NCBI GenBank assembly: GCA_963678705.1
Contig: OY783206.1
Coordinates: forward strand, 21,525,807-21,589,806
Direction of reading: 5' to 3'
Origin: Panorpa germanica
Lineage: Eukaryota; Arthropoda; Insecta; Mecoptera; Panorpidae
Length of the DNA: 64,000 bases
Shown: positions 36,110-47,113 of the stretch, piece after piece
Numbering within the stretch: position 1 is the stretch's first letter
How the letters are laid out: every line of letters begins with the position of its first letter
Made by a program: the position numbers and the translations under genes
Notes under the pieces: model-generated
What the model saw: only the letters and a program-made list of their open reading frames with translations
What the model was told of the DNA's origin: nothing
The model's database searches: none

Positions 36110-36715
36110 ACTGTTAAATTTTTGTAAGGATATTTCCATATAGCAATATCCATACTTAAAACTTTAATCTCGTTTATCTTAAAACTACCATTTTCGGCAT
36201 GATGATAAATAAAAAAACTATTTAACCGAATTGTCTGAAATTTTAATATGTTATTCACACTATCAAAAGCAATCGTTAGAACTAGAATCATTTTTTTATT
36301 TATCAATAATTTCGTATTTTTTTCATCAAATAACTGGTAAAAAACCGGCTAAAAACTGGTGGTTTTTAAAAACTTCAATTTCAAAAGCGTACGATTTTTT
36401 CAATTTTAAATTTATTTCTTATTCTCTAGTTCCGACCATAATTATACTCATACCTATTAATAAATTTCTTAGTTTTTATTTTTTAGATAAATAAGAGAGC
36501 CAAAATCAGCAACATCGACCAGGTCCATTTTTTTGACAGGGTCTACTTCAGCGCCATTTTTTAAATAATTAACATTTTGTTTTAACTTTACAATAAATTT
36601 TTTTTGTATATAGAAGGAGTGTAATAATAATCCTAAAAAGTTAAAATATCGTTTTTCATTATTTTTATTATAAAAAACAATCCTCAACATACCTTAAATT
36701 TTCGAGCTCTAAACT
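36110..36715 (+). repeat. Dispersed repeat R6, copy 1 (~600 bp)
   Basis: AATATCCATACTTAAAAC, TTTTAATATGTTATTCACA, CAATAATTTCGTATTTTTTT and AAAGTTAAAATATCGTTTTT recur in order at 48785-49345. No intact termini or ORF; direct repeat 12.7 kb apart. Confidence 0.65.
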
Positions 36716-37479
36716 ATATGTCCATTATTATTCCAGAACAATAAGAGTAATTTGTCAAGCCTATAATTAATATATTACTTCACCCCTCCCTCCCACCACA
36801 CTCCCCTCTACTAATAAATTATATTTACCTACAAGGTTAGTATATAAACAATAATGGATATACTCGTACATTTTAACGAAAAAACAAAAGTTAGATATAT
36901 TTTCTTTAATAGGTTGAAAGGGTGTTAGGCGTGGGGTTCAAGAGATGGGAGAGGGGGTATAAGAGTGGGAATGGGTAGTAATTAATCACAATTAATTTTT
37001 CCAAAGTATAAATCAATCTATTTGTTCTATTATACATATATTTTCTCCCTTATAATAACTACCCTTGGAAAATTAATATTGAATGTAGTTTTTCTTTTCA
37101 GAATGTTTTCAATTTATCAATTATCATTGAAAATACAATAACAGGAGTAACAAGCCGTTTCCATTAAATTATTCATACCACCCTTCCACTACCTATACCA
37201 CCACTACCACCCCGATTAAGAAGGCACGGACACAATAACGGAAAACATGTGAACTTCGAGTTTTTTTTTTGTTAACATTTTTCTATGATGAATATTACAA
37301 TCAGAATTATTTTTGTATGTTTTTTAAATATCTACATAAATAAGAAGTGGTACTTAGTGGAACCATGTTCTTGCGTCGTTTGTGACGCAGTTTATTTAAG
37401 TACTGTTTGCGTGTATTACTCTAGACTTTATTGGAAGAGTTGGTAAATATAATTTGCCGAATAGCTTGAAAAAATAACA
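36716..37479. other. Unassigned spacer
   Basis: C-rich and G-rich patches (36780-36810, 36920-36960, 37185-37215). Nothing recognised. Confidence 0.4.
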
Positions 37480-37775
37480 GATTTCTTGCAATATTTTCTT
37501 ACCAGTGCGTCCTACGTTAAAAACAGGTATTATCAATCTGATAGAGAATTCAATTTTCTACAATTTGTGTATACAACATTTTTTTGTATGTCTGATAGAT
37601 ATTGAGCTGCACCGCTGTAAAGTAGAGCACTTCACTAACATTCAACAGCGAAAGCATGAGCTTACAATTTTGCTCATATCTCCTAAACCCATTACAGTAT
37701 CTAAACTTGTCATACCTCATTTTAAAGGATTTTTAACGTTCTACAACTTTTATTTAAACATTTTTTTGATAAAAT
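37480..37775 (+). repeat. Dispersed repeat R4, copy 3
   Basis: TTGCAATATTTTCTTACCAG to TTTTAACGTTCTACAACTTT, nearly co-linear with 28367-28665. Confidence 0.65.
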
Positions 37776-38034
37776 AAATAGTTTGCATACAAATCAGAGT
37801 TAGAAACATGGTTAAATTTAAATTTATATATATTTCTTATTAATTGATTAATTTGTAAGCTGAAACCATCTTTGTTACTCTACATTTACTACAAAATATT
37901 AAGGACATCACTGTTTATTCACAGTCAAATTTATCATTAATCTGCGAAGTTGATTGCTAATGAATAATATGAATGAATAATATGTAAAAGAGAAAATAGT
38001 GTTACAATCTGTAGATGCCTGCTGTATAACAATG

Positions 38035-38433
38035 CAGAGGCAGCCTTAGGGGGTGGCAAACGGAGTAACTTTCCAGAGCCTCGCACCCTCGCGCAACAAC
38101 CCAAGTAGAAAAAGTCATTACAAATTATGTATTTGAATTTCGCTCCTCGCTCATTAGATATTCCACTAGAATCACTGCGTATATCTTTTAAGGCATTCAT
38201 GTACCTTAGTTTATCATCATTCATATTTGTCGTCTTTGTGCTTGTTAATTTTTATAAAGCGTCCAATATATAATTTTAAAACTGTGCATCGTCCGTACAT
38301 CTTTCTCGTCAAACATCATCAAAAATACTTACTTTTAATTTACATCAATTATACAAAGAACAAGAGCCTTGCAAAGATCTGCCGCCCCGGGGCCTCGCAA
38401 ATATCTGTCGCCCGGGGCCTAATGCCGTCATTG
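38035..38433 (-). mobile_element. hAT-1 MITE, reverse copy (~399 bp)
   Basis: Begins CAGAGGCAGCCTTAGGGGG and ends GGGGCCTAATGCCGTCATTG. The interior matches 7323-7723 reversed, including GCATTCATGTACC and GTCGTCTTTGTGCTTGTTAA. The flanking 8-mers do not match each other, so the duplication has decayed or one end is altered. Confidence 0.75.
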
Positions 38434-39312
38434 TCCTTTAAACCTTGTCCTCAGTCTATTACATCTAGTTTGCCATTGTATACATTTCTTATATTTGTTG
38501 ATAAATAATATTTTACCAATATTATATACGGCTTATGATTTGTAATTAATAAACCTTAATTATTCCTGACAATGCTTTATGCCTATAAGGTCCGTGCCAC
38601 CTTAACTTAACTTCTAGCTTGACATTTTAGTTTATTAATTATTTATTTGGATCAATATATAATATTTGTTTGATACCCTGTAACAGACAGCTTGGGACAC
38701 AAAAGAAAGCGTATGCCCATTATTCAAAAACAGACATATAGGTAAACAAATAATAACACATACAAACAGTGACTAAGTAGCCGAGATATTATAACAATAC
38801 ATACATTGATTTTGTTCGTAAACTTATGTGGCTTGTGGAATCATTGCTAGCTTACCACAAGCTAAATCGAAGCTCTATTTCTTACATTATTGATAATCAA
38901 ACCAACATATTTTTTTACTTATCTCAACGTAATTTTGAAACAATTTTTATTGTTATGTTAAAATTTACACATTCAATTTAAAATTGTTTTCAATTTGATC
39001 CTTTTAAAATACCAACCGGCGCGGTGTCTGTTAAAGGAGCTCTTAACGTCTTAACACGATAAAAAAAGGGTTTCCAGTTGTTTTTTTTATCGTCATTTCG
39101 ATATCATTTGTCATAAAACTTTTTCAAAATATTTGGATAATATTATTGTAAGTTTATTTTAATGTTCTTTAAATATTTAGAAACAAAAAAAGAAAACATG
39201 ATTTTAATGACATTCCTACGCACTTACTTAATTCTGAAGAAAGATGGTTTTAAGTAATAAGGAGTCACCCTTCGAAATCTTGTTAAAAACACTGATCTCT
39301 ATTATAAGAAGG
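38434..39312. other. Unassigned spacer with one R2-like trace
   Basis: CATTGCTAGCTTACCACAAG at 38843-38862 is an R2 trace; otherwise nothing recognised. Confidence 0.4.
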
Positions 39313-39952
39313 AATGGGCTTGTGTCCTCATTTTTTAGTGGTCGATATTTCAATTGTTGATTGAAATTGATGTTAATAAATGTGTATTGGCGTGTCTATT
39401 TTATTAAATATCTAAATATTGACGGAGATATAGCAATTTTAAGTTTGAACTGTAGTTTTAGCGCTAGAAATGTTCGGCCATATTTCTATGACGTGAAATG
39501 CATTTTAACGTCAGTTATTTGTTGGGTAGGTCAGTGCTGTGGTAATGTTTTGTAGCTGTTGGTAGTCGAAATAATCAAGTCAAATCAAAGAATAATAAGT
39601 TTTAATTTTACTTAACCCTGCTAAGGAAGACATAATATTGAAATTTGATTGTTCCTTGAAATAGCTGTAAACAATATTTGATAATTTGATATATAAATAC
39701 ATATAGCAGAGATTTATGACCTGTAAGGTTGGTAACCTTACACAAGGATTGTGATGTCACATGCACTTGAAATGTGTACAACGTTGAACCCCTTAAATAA
39801 TTAAAGAGACACAATGACTTTTCTAATTGTCAATACCTCCTAACATATAAGGAGTTATTCAAAAATAATTGCACTTTTGAGGTTCTAGTAACCCACTTTA
39901 TCAATATATAGTACACTTTTGTAGAAATTAATACATAGGACACAAGCCCATT
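39313..39952 (-). mobile_element. R1 MITE, best-preserved copy (~640 bp)
   Basis: Starts AATGGGCTTGTGTCCTCAT and ends ATAGGACACAAGCCCATT, giving the clearest terminal inverted repeat of the family (AATGGGCTTGTGTCCT at each end). The flanks (AAGAAGG and GTTGCCC) show no duplication longer than one or two bases. Confidence 0.8.
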
Positions 39953-40338
39953 GTTGCCCTTATTACGTTTCAAATAATACGTAAAATCTATTTGTATAAA
40001 CTAATATGTAATATTTTCGTCGGTACGTGAGGAATATCGAAAACGATCAAAAGTTTCAATATATTTTATAAATAAACGAATACCGCTTACTCAAATTTTC
40101 TTTACAGGACAATATTTGCCGTATTCCCAATGAATGATTCTAAGTTTTTCAAAACAATCGTAAGAAAATTACCATTGTTATATCACAAAACATACGTTTC
40201 CGTTCCAACATAGGTCGGTGTCGGTGTGCGGTGTAAAATTGCAAAAAGTGTAAATTTTAGCAATTTAATGTAAAATTTAGAGTATTGAAACTTTTTCTAC
40301 GTATAAACGACATTAATTACGTTCTTAAATATGTTTTA

Positions 40339-40373
40339 GGGAAGGGGAAGGGGGAGAGTGAGAGGGGGAGAGG
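40339..40373 (+). other. G-rich purine tract
   Basis: GGGAAGGGGAAGGGGGAG followed by more G runs; quadruplex- or triplex-capable. Confidence 0.5.
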
Positions 40374-40531
40374 GCTATGTAAATTATAATACGAATATTT
40401 CATTACTGCAATTTCAACAGCATTATTTGTAATATAATAATTGAATGTTTTGTTTATATGATTACTATATAGTAAGTTTATTTGAATGCCAGTCATTGAA
40501 TAAATTTATTTCATCTCCTGGAACCAAACAA

Positions 40532-40728
40532 GGGGCCCTATTCCTGAGTCTTGCGAACGAAACATTTAACGAATCACTTTTAAGAAAAGAATAAAGAATA
40601 TAATATTAGAAAAATCAATGAATAGTACAGAAATACTCTTTTAAAAGTAATTAGTAAAACGTGTCACATCATATAAATCAGATCTCTTCGATCTCGACCA
40701 TAACTCGCAAGACTCAGGAATAGGCCCC
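40532..40728. mobile_element. TIR MITE (~197 bp) with 24-bp inverted ends
   Basis: GGGGCCCTATTCCTGAGTC (then TTGCGA) on the left and its inverse, ending GACTCAGGAATAGGCCCC, on the right. AGG on each side may be a 3-bp duplication, which would suit PIF/Harbinger-like elements, but overlaps the terminal G run. Interior AT-rich and non-coding. Single copy in this window. Confidence 0.75.
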
Positions 40729-41289
40729 AGGACTTAAGCATAGCTAAGTGTTAGAGTTTACGGCCTAACTACCTCGGTCACCCAGTGCATTACATTATGT
40801 AATAATTGTTAATATTTCAATTCAATTCATTGGAGTATTGTTTTAATTTAGCGCGTACACAGATACCCCTGCGCCTCCGCCCCACTGTATTTATTATCCC
40901 CCAACCTTTAACTGTTATTCTATAATAACGCACATTTAGAAAGATCGTTCTGAACCTGTTACAATTTCTGAACAGAGTTGTTTCTTCAATTACTGTAAAA
41001 GCCTGACAATTGGTAATAAATTATATTGGATGAAAATTAAAAATTCATGTCAATATTTGGATGCTGTTTTCACTATACTACGACTATATGCTTATACCAT
41101 TTATTTTAAATGAATAACTCAAACATTCTACCAAATTTCGGCATTTGCAGTAATGCATATACTGTAAATGCTAAGCTATAGGTTCACCTTATGTTTTAAC
41201 TTGAAAACATTGACTGACTCCTTGGTGGGTTTCTAAGTAACTCCATAAAAATAGTGCTGGAAATACGAGATTTTTAATTTCCTTCGAGA

Positions 41290-41392
41290 AAATATCCGTT
41301 GACGACTGTGACAATAAAACATAACCTACAATGCTCAGTGTGAACGTATCAGAACGTTTATTACCAGTAATTTACAATTTTTGTCAGATATT
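41290..41392 (-). repeat. Dispersed repeat R8, reverse copy
   Basis: CCTACAATGCTCAGTGTGAA and CGTATCAGAACGTTTATTAC. Confidence 0.65.
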
Positions 41393-41414
41393 TTTGTTAT
41401 AGTAAACAAGTAAC

Positions 41415-42265
41415 TTCTTTTATTTGAAGGTAGTCCTGTCTTCCATTAGTGTATTTGGATGGTTCACAACTCGGTCTTTGTATTTCACCGTTCGAGTTTT
41501 AATTTCTTGTCTCACTGTAGGTATGGCAACATCGTGGTGCAGTCTTTCGTTTGTAACACACCACGGTGCATCTACAATCATGCGTAATGTCTTAGATTGG
41601 AATCTTTGTAAGATCTCAATGTTTGAGTTAGCTGTCCGTATTGGTTTAATTTTGTTTTCTATCTATAATTGGGAATTCTTGTTCATTAGCCAGTATACTT
41701 TACGCAGTTTTAGTTCTAAGTTCATTACGTTTCTTAAATATATGTTCTAATCTATAGTGCCTGGCCTGAGCATAAATTCACAATGTCTGTTTTCTTAGTT
41801 GTTGTCTTGTGTGTTTGTGTAGGAAAACGTGGTTAAAGAACCATATTTCGCTGTGGTGATGTGTTGTGTAGCATGCGCCTAGAGAATTATGTCTTTCGGT
41901 AGGTTGTACTTTATTTAGAATGGCAGGCTATCGTATGTGTATTGTCCAAAATGTTGTATTAGTGTTTCCCCAGATTAATGTCGGTCGTATGTTAATGTTG
42001 GTTTGATAATTGTATTATATATTACTTTTTTGTTGTGTGTATTCAGCTAACTTTCTGTAGAAGTTCGTATAGTGCTCCAATAGCTTGATTAGCTTTAACG
42101 ATTATGTTTGCTATATGTGGGAAGTACGTAATCTTGGTAACTGTATTGGATCATTTAATAATATTGTCATCAATTTTTATCTTGGCATTTTGAGGATTTC
42201 GCTGGTGTGTAAAGAATATAGCAGCCGTTTTGTTGTGTTTATTTTTAGTCTCCATCTGATGTAAT
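41415..42265 (-). pseudogene. Jockey-like LINE reverse transcriptase, C-terminal remnant
   Basis: Minus-strand frames read KNKHNKTAAIFFTHQR near 42230-42185, HIANIIVKANQAIGALYELL near 42110-42050, then after breaks FQSKTLRMIVDAPWCVTNER near 41605-41545 and KYKDRVVNHPNTLMEDRTT near 41490-41430. These match the thumb and C-terminal tail of Jockey-clade reverse transcriptases in order. Several stops and an internal GQYTYDSLPF block (a second C-terminus type) suggest a chimera of two elements. No endonuclease or catalytic YADD is present. Confidence 0.7.
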
Positions 42266-42769
42266 AGTCTTTCAATTTTTTTTTTAATATATTTCTTTAA
42301 TTACTCATTATAAAACGTACAAAAACCAATTCATAAACAAACAATTCATTAATTTAAAATAATTCATAATTTAAAAATAATAACCTTAATAATTCTTTAA
42401 TCAGAAATGACGTCACATAACATTAACTGAAACGCTGTTAGGCTTTGTATTTTAGGAGGTGTTGCCCGTGCCCTCAAATAAACAACATATTTTTTTGGTA
42501 GAGTTAACTCAGCGAGATCTCGTGACAGTCTGAGTTGTGCGTAATGTCTCTGATTTATTGGTTTGGGAGCAGAATCTACTTCTTTTGACTCTTTTTTTCA
42601 GTTTTATGACAAATAAAAATAAACTTTTTGTTTATCAATTCGTCAAGTCAAGTCTTTCAATAATCTCAATACGTTGTTGTCTGTTTTGGGAATATAATTG
42701 ATAAACAAATTGATTAGCTATATTAAGAGCTGAGAATTAATAAATTATTTTCAAGTTTTTTTAGAGTTC

Positions 42770-43216
42770 AAAGTATTTTATTGATAAATGAATTTTTAGT
42801 ACAATTTGTTATACATTTCTTATGTCTAATTTAAATAAACCTAGCTGGAGCTATCATTATTTTGTTTTGAAAGTGTCTATTTGTAAGTGGAGTCGGATGA
42901 GGAGTAATATTGATTGGTTTGTGCAAAAAAGGGGAAAAGCACTTCTTTTAAATGGTCTTAAAACTAATATATACAACTTATAGGTAACTTAAAATTACTT
43001 ATCTAATACAATGTAGTTTGGCATTGGGTATTTACCATACCACATTATGTCTGGTGTGAATTTGTCTAAAGTATTAATGTTATTATTTTTATGGTTAATA
43101 ATTTTACTATAGAAATTTTTTGTAAGTCTAATTACAAAATCTTTTATAGTTTCTATATTAGTTTCTTTGTGTAAAGATGTGTTCGTTGGATATTTAAAAT
43201 TTAAATTATTTTTCAA
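42770..43216 (-). pseudogene. Jockey-like LINE C-terminus and 3' region, element A
   Basis: The frame 43216-42995 ends DIMWYGKYPMPNYIVLDK before the stop and contains LHKETNIETIKDFVIRL. Its layout (short helix, N-T-L, then P-rich basic tail) is that of Jockey-clade C-termini; about 220 bp of presumed 3' untranslated DNA follow. Confidence 0.6.
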
Positions 43217-43640
43217 TTCAAAGATATTTTATTTGTCAAATGGTATTACTTAATATTAATTACATTGTATCTTAATCTAACATAAGGTGTCTAGCCTAAG
43301 CCTTAATCCGTATTGTCTTATATTATATAGGAGTGTCTTATTATTATAATGTCTTGTGTGTTGTGTAGGGAAACATGTTTAAAAAACCCTACTTCGCTAT
43401 GGTGGGTATTTTACATATGGAGAAGCATGTTCTGCAGCATGCTCCTAGAGTATTGAGTCCTTCGGTAGTCTGTATTTGATCTTGAACGGTAGGCTGTCGT
43501 GTGTGTATTGTCCAAGATGCTGTATTAGTGGGTTATCGTGATTTTTTAAGGTGTTGTAAAATTTTTCTGTTTGCGGCTTTATGGTTGCAATATTTTCTCG
43601 CAAAACTTTTACATTTTCCTTATTTCTGTTGTACAACACT
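43217..43640 (-). pseudogene. Jockey-like LINE C-terminus and 3' region, element B
   Basis: Frame 43639-43445 reads FYNTLKNHDNPLIQHLGQYT and ends YRLPKDSIL. This is the H-x-N-P-L-(I/V) ... R-L-P-K-D tail of Jockey-like reverse transcriptases. The nearby 41760-41960 segment carries the same DNA (ATGTGTATTGTCCAA), so two copies of this tail lie 1.5 kb apart. Confidence 0.62.
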
Positions 43641-44131
43641 AGTGGGTGTTAAATGAAACAACCAGCACAGCGCAGCGCGTTGGTGTAGTTCCTCGTTTCT
43701 GATTTTGACGCATGCGCGTTTGTAGTTACATGTATACAGTCGCCGCTGTCTTTCGTGTCAAGTCTAAAGTTGGATTGACAGCCGATTAACCAAGGCAAAT
43801 GAATGAACCATGCTTGCACGATATTAAACCCTCGCTAAACCCCTGTACTGACATGAACATCGCGCCGTTACAAGGCGTAGGCATTTGATACCCTAGCTGT
43901 AAAGGATTAAAAAGTACGCGAACAAAATGTTTCTTTTCTTAATATGCATTTAAATAGAATAAATGAAAGTAATATTTATATTTTTGTGAAAAAATTATGT
44001 AATAATATTTTTTTGGATGTAAAACTAATTGCTATTAACTTTAAAGTGTTTTTACCCATTTTTATAGGTTTCTTACATCCCAAAGTAGGTTTTGTTTCTT
44101 ACGAAGACTTATAAATTCGCTCCAAAGCTTC
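43641..44131. other. Unassigned, less AT-rich spacer
   Basis: CpG-containing (GCGCAGCGCG at 43670-43680). Nothing recognised. Confidence 0.4.
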
Positions 44132-44520
44132 TTATGCCGTCCGCACACGGGTCGACTGATTGCAAACTCGAATCTTTCAACCAAAACGAAAAACGAGTCA
44201 TGTCGAGCCGTGTTTCGTGACTCTATAGAATTTTTACCAATAGCATAATAGGGAATTTGTTTTGTGAGGTATTTGTATGTATGAATGTATGTATTTAAAT
44301 ACTTTTGAAAAGTATTTGTGCACATATCTGCTCATGATGTCATCATCAAAAGCATGCAACGTAATTGCTCTGCGACCTAGAAACAGTCGCTCAAAACCAA
44401 ATTCCAATTCAGTTTTTTTTCATTCGAGCTTGTGCGTTCTCTCACTAACAACACAGTTGAATTCTCATTCGGTTCGGGGCTCGCGTTTGCAATTAGTCGA
44501 CCCATGTGCGGACAGCCTAA
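44132..44520. mobile_element. R10 MITE, long copy (389 bp)
   Basis: Ends TTATGCCGTCCGCAC...GGGTCGACTGATTGCAAAC and GTTTGCAATTAGTCGACCC...GTGCGGACAGCCTAA, an imperfect TIR of nearly 40 bp. Shares GAGCCGTGTTTCGTGACTC with the short copy at 5310, in reverse. Frames at 44062-44561 are chance. Confidence 0.75.
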
Positions 44521-45143
44521 TTGTCACCAAATTAAATTCACAGTCAACTACTGCAGAATAATATAAACTTGAGATGCGTTTCACACCTCGTCAAGAGTTG
44601 AACTAAATTATTAGTGACCAACATGTTTGCAGTTTTATTCTAAATTTACAAACATGTTCGCCGAGCCCTTTACATTCGTATTATATCTTGAACTACTGGT
44701 TTTATGTATTGCGACACCTCCACCATTTAAATAGCGTTACTTCCAAGTACTCTCTTAAAACCAAGCGTACTTTTCAACGCTTACTTTTGTTCAAACAACA
44801 AAAGCAATAAAAATAAATTTAAAAAAATCGTCAAAGCAAGAAAACAATAAAAATTGATGGCTCAAACAAAAGGGCTTGCTTTATGAGTGGTGTGGAGGAG
44901 GGGGGAACAGAGAGGGAGAGGTAATGAACACCGGTTTTATTTTTGTACAAAACCATACTCTTACTTTACCTATGGTTTATTAGATGCGCAAAGAGCATGG
45001 CGTACGGCGTTCGGCGTTCGTACAGTAGCTGATACTGCAAGTAATAAACTACTGAAAATTTACAAATAAACTTATGCTTTTTATATCTATTAATGTTGTT
45101 ATCGAAAGCGAAAGTGTATTTGCTAAAAAACACAGTTCTTAGG
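44521..45143. other. Unassigned spacer
   Basis: Nothing recognised. Confidence 0.4.
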
Positions 45144-45660
45144 CAGTGGCGGCGGCTGACTACGAGAACTGGTAGTGCACTTTACTGGCTTATAGAGAAT
45201 TCTGACTTAAAGTTGCAATAAAACGACATTTCCTTATTAATAATTTTTTTTATATATATTAAATTAATCCGACGACTTTTATCCGACTATTCCTCGGTGA
45301 AATGGTCAATGGTCATGTCAGTTATTTCAGCAAGCTCTGGTAACCTTTATCTCGTGCGACGCACGATCAACGCCCGATTCTTCATATAGCTTCCACGGAG
45401 TATCTTCTGTCTCACGCGTTAGGCGATATAGTAGGTATATTAAACGCTGTGGAGGGTGGAGAATAATATTGCAGGCGAAAATAAGTTTTAATTAATTTGA
45501 CATCGAGATTAAGTTGAATACTTGCAACTTCCTAAGTATAAATAGTCAGTATGAAAATTCGGGGAATTTATGATATTTTGTGATTCTTTTTTCTTTTTCA
45601 AGTTATAAATATTTGGTAGTGCAGCGCACGAGTGCACTTAATAGTATACTAGAAGAATTA
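45144..45660. mobile_element. Possible DNA-transposon remnant with CAGTGGCGG end
   Basis: Starts CAGTGGCGGCGGCTGACTAC and GGTAGTGCACTTTA, closely similar to CAGAGGCGGCTGCGCTGGCT and GCTAGTGCATTTA at 49787. GGTAGTGCAGCGCACGAGTG near 45614 is a second, inverted-looking block. No transposase frame. Confidence 0.45.
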
Positions 45661-45911
45661 GTTCCTGCCAATTTCAAGATAATTGGCTTGTGATTTTCAT
45701 GATTATCAATATTTCTTGGTTTAACCGTCAAAATGTCTTTAAAAAATGTTAAAATATTTATCTAGTGATCTAGACTAGATATAAAATTCATAATAGAAAT
45801 TAAGTGACTTATTTTGCAACTTTTCTCTGACGTCATGCGTCATGAACTGAACTAGTATGATATTCATTGCTAGGATATGATAGCTGGTTTACATCTTAAA
45901 AAATTGGAATC

Positions 45912-46085
45912 TTTTGCAATATCTTCTTACCAGTGCGTCCTACGTTAAAAATAGTTATTACCAATCTGATAGACGACTCAATTTCCTACAATTTGTGTGA
46001 TAAAACATTTCTTTGTATGTCTGATAGATATTGAGCTGCAACGCTGTAAAGTAAAGCACTTCACTGAATTCAAATCAGCTTCGAC
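45912..46085 (+). repeat. Dispersed repeat R4, truncated copy
   Basis: TTTGCAATATCTTCTTACCA through TAAAGCACTTCACTGAATTC. Confidence 0.6.
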
Positions 46086-46640
46086 AATAGAACGTACTCT
46101 GCTCCAGTCTATACTAAATTTAGCATACATTAAGTTTACCTCATCGTATTTTACCTTCTTCAATTTACAAATTTTCAATTTAATTTGAAAACTGTGTTAA
46201 AACACACGAAATATAGCTAAAAACTTTTTTATTTTGCTTCATGTCACGGTTGGTATAAAAGAAGGTAGCATTTTAAGTATAAACAACAAAGTAAATATAT
46301 ATTATTTTTCTAAACGGCTGTAAAATCGGTAATATAATGTTTATTATTATCGCTAGAGCCTCTACAGTCTATTGTCTCCACAACTTAGTCTATCAACGTC
46401 CACGGCTGCACGGTACGGCTGCAGGCGCGCATAATAGTTGCCCAATCGATGACGTCATCTACACACCGCGCTGATAATGTTAATTACTTTGTATTTCTTG
46501 TGTAAAACTGTGACTTTTTTTCTAAATAGATAATTATATACATTAACATTATTATATTAGTCTATTGTAGTTGGAGCAAAAAAACGATTGTGTGTTGACG
46601 ATTTAAATGTAACAGACGTACCCAGCGTAAAGTATCATTC
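46086..46640. other. Unassigned spacer
   Basis: Nothing recognised. Confidence 0.4.
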
Positions 46641-46643
46641 ACA

Positions 46644-47113
46644 CTTACTGTTTTAATTTTGTTTTTAATTTTGTATTTAATTTAAATTGTATAGCATATG
46701 TATATATGCGTAATCATTTCCTGTACCAATTTTAATTTACGTTTTCTTTGTTTTTTAAAACCTTAAACCTTCGCCTAAAAAATACTGTATTATAACCTCC
46801 AAAATGTGAAAATCTGTCAAAATGCAGTAGGATTTATTTTAAAAAAAAGTGTAATGTCAGTTTGTCAAAAATAAAGAAGGAAAAACCATTTCAGCAAACA
46901 GCATTCAAACAGCATTTCAAACAGCATTTTAATTATTCCATATTCAATTTTGTCCAACTGTCGAACTGTCAAAATTTATATTACCAAAGATGTATGCGCA
47001 TCAACTTAATTAACTAAACTGAAATTAGAACACGAATGCTTACTGAAATCTAGATTAAAATATTAAATAAAAACGTAAATTAAATATCAAAACTGTGAGT
47101 GGGAATTCAGTCG
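46644..47113 (+). mobile_element. R7 MITE, copy 2 (~470 bp)
   Basis: CACTTACTGTTTTAATTTTG at the left and AACTGTGAGTGGGAATT at the right, with interior TATAACCTCCAAAATGTGA and ACTGTCAAAATTTATATTA as in the other R7 copies. Confidence 0.68.

Noticed and set aside
15323-39555. Frames repeated in R1 copies as a conserved small protein
   Set aside because: They follow DNA conservation of a MITE, vary in length between copies and have no domain.
44062-44561. Opposing open frames at 44.1-44.6 kb
   Set aside because: Lie within the R10 MITE and come from its inverted structure.
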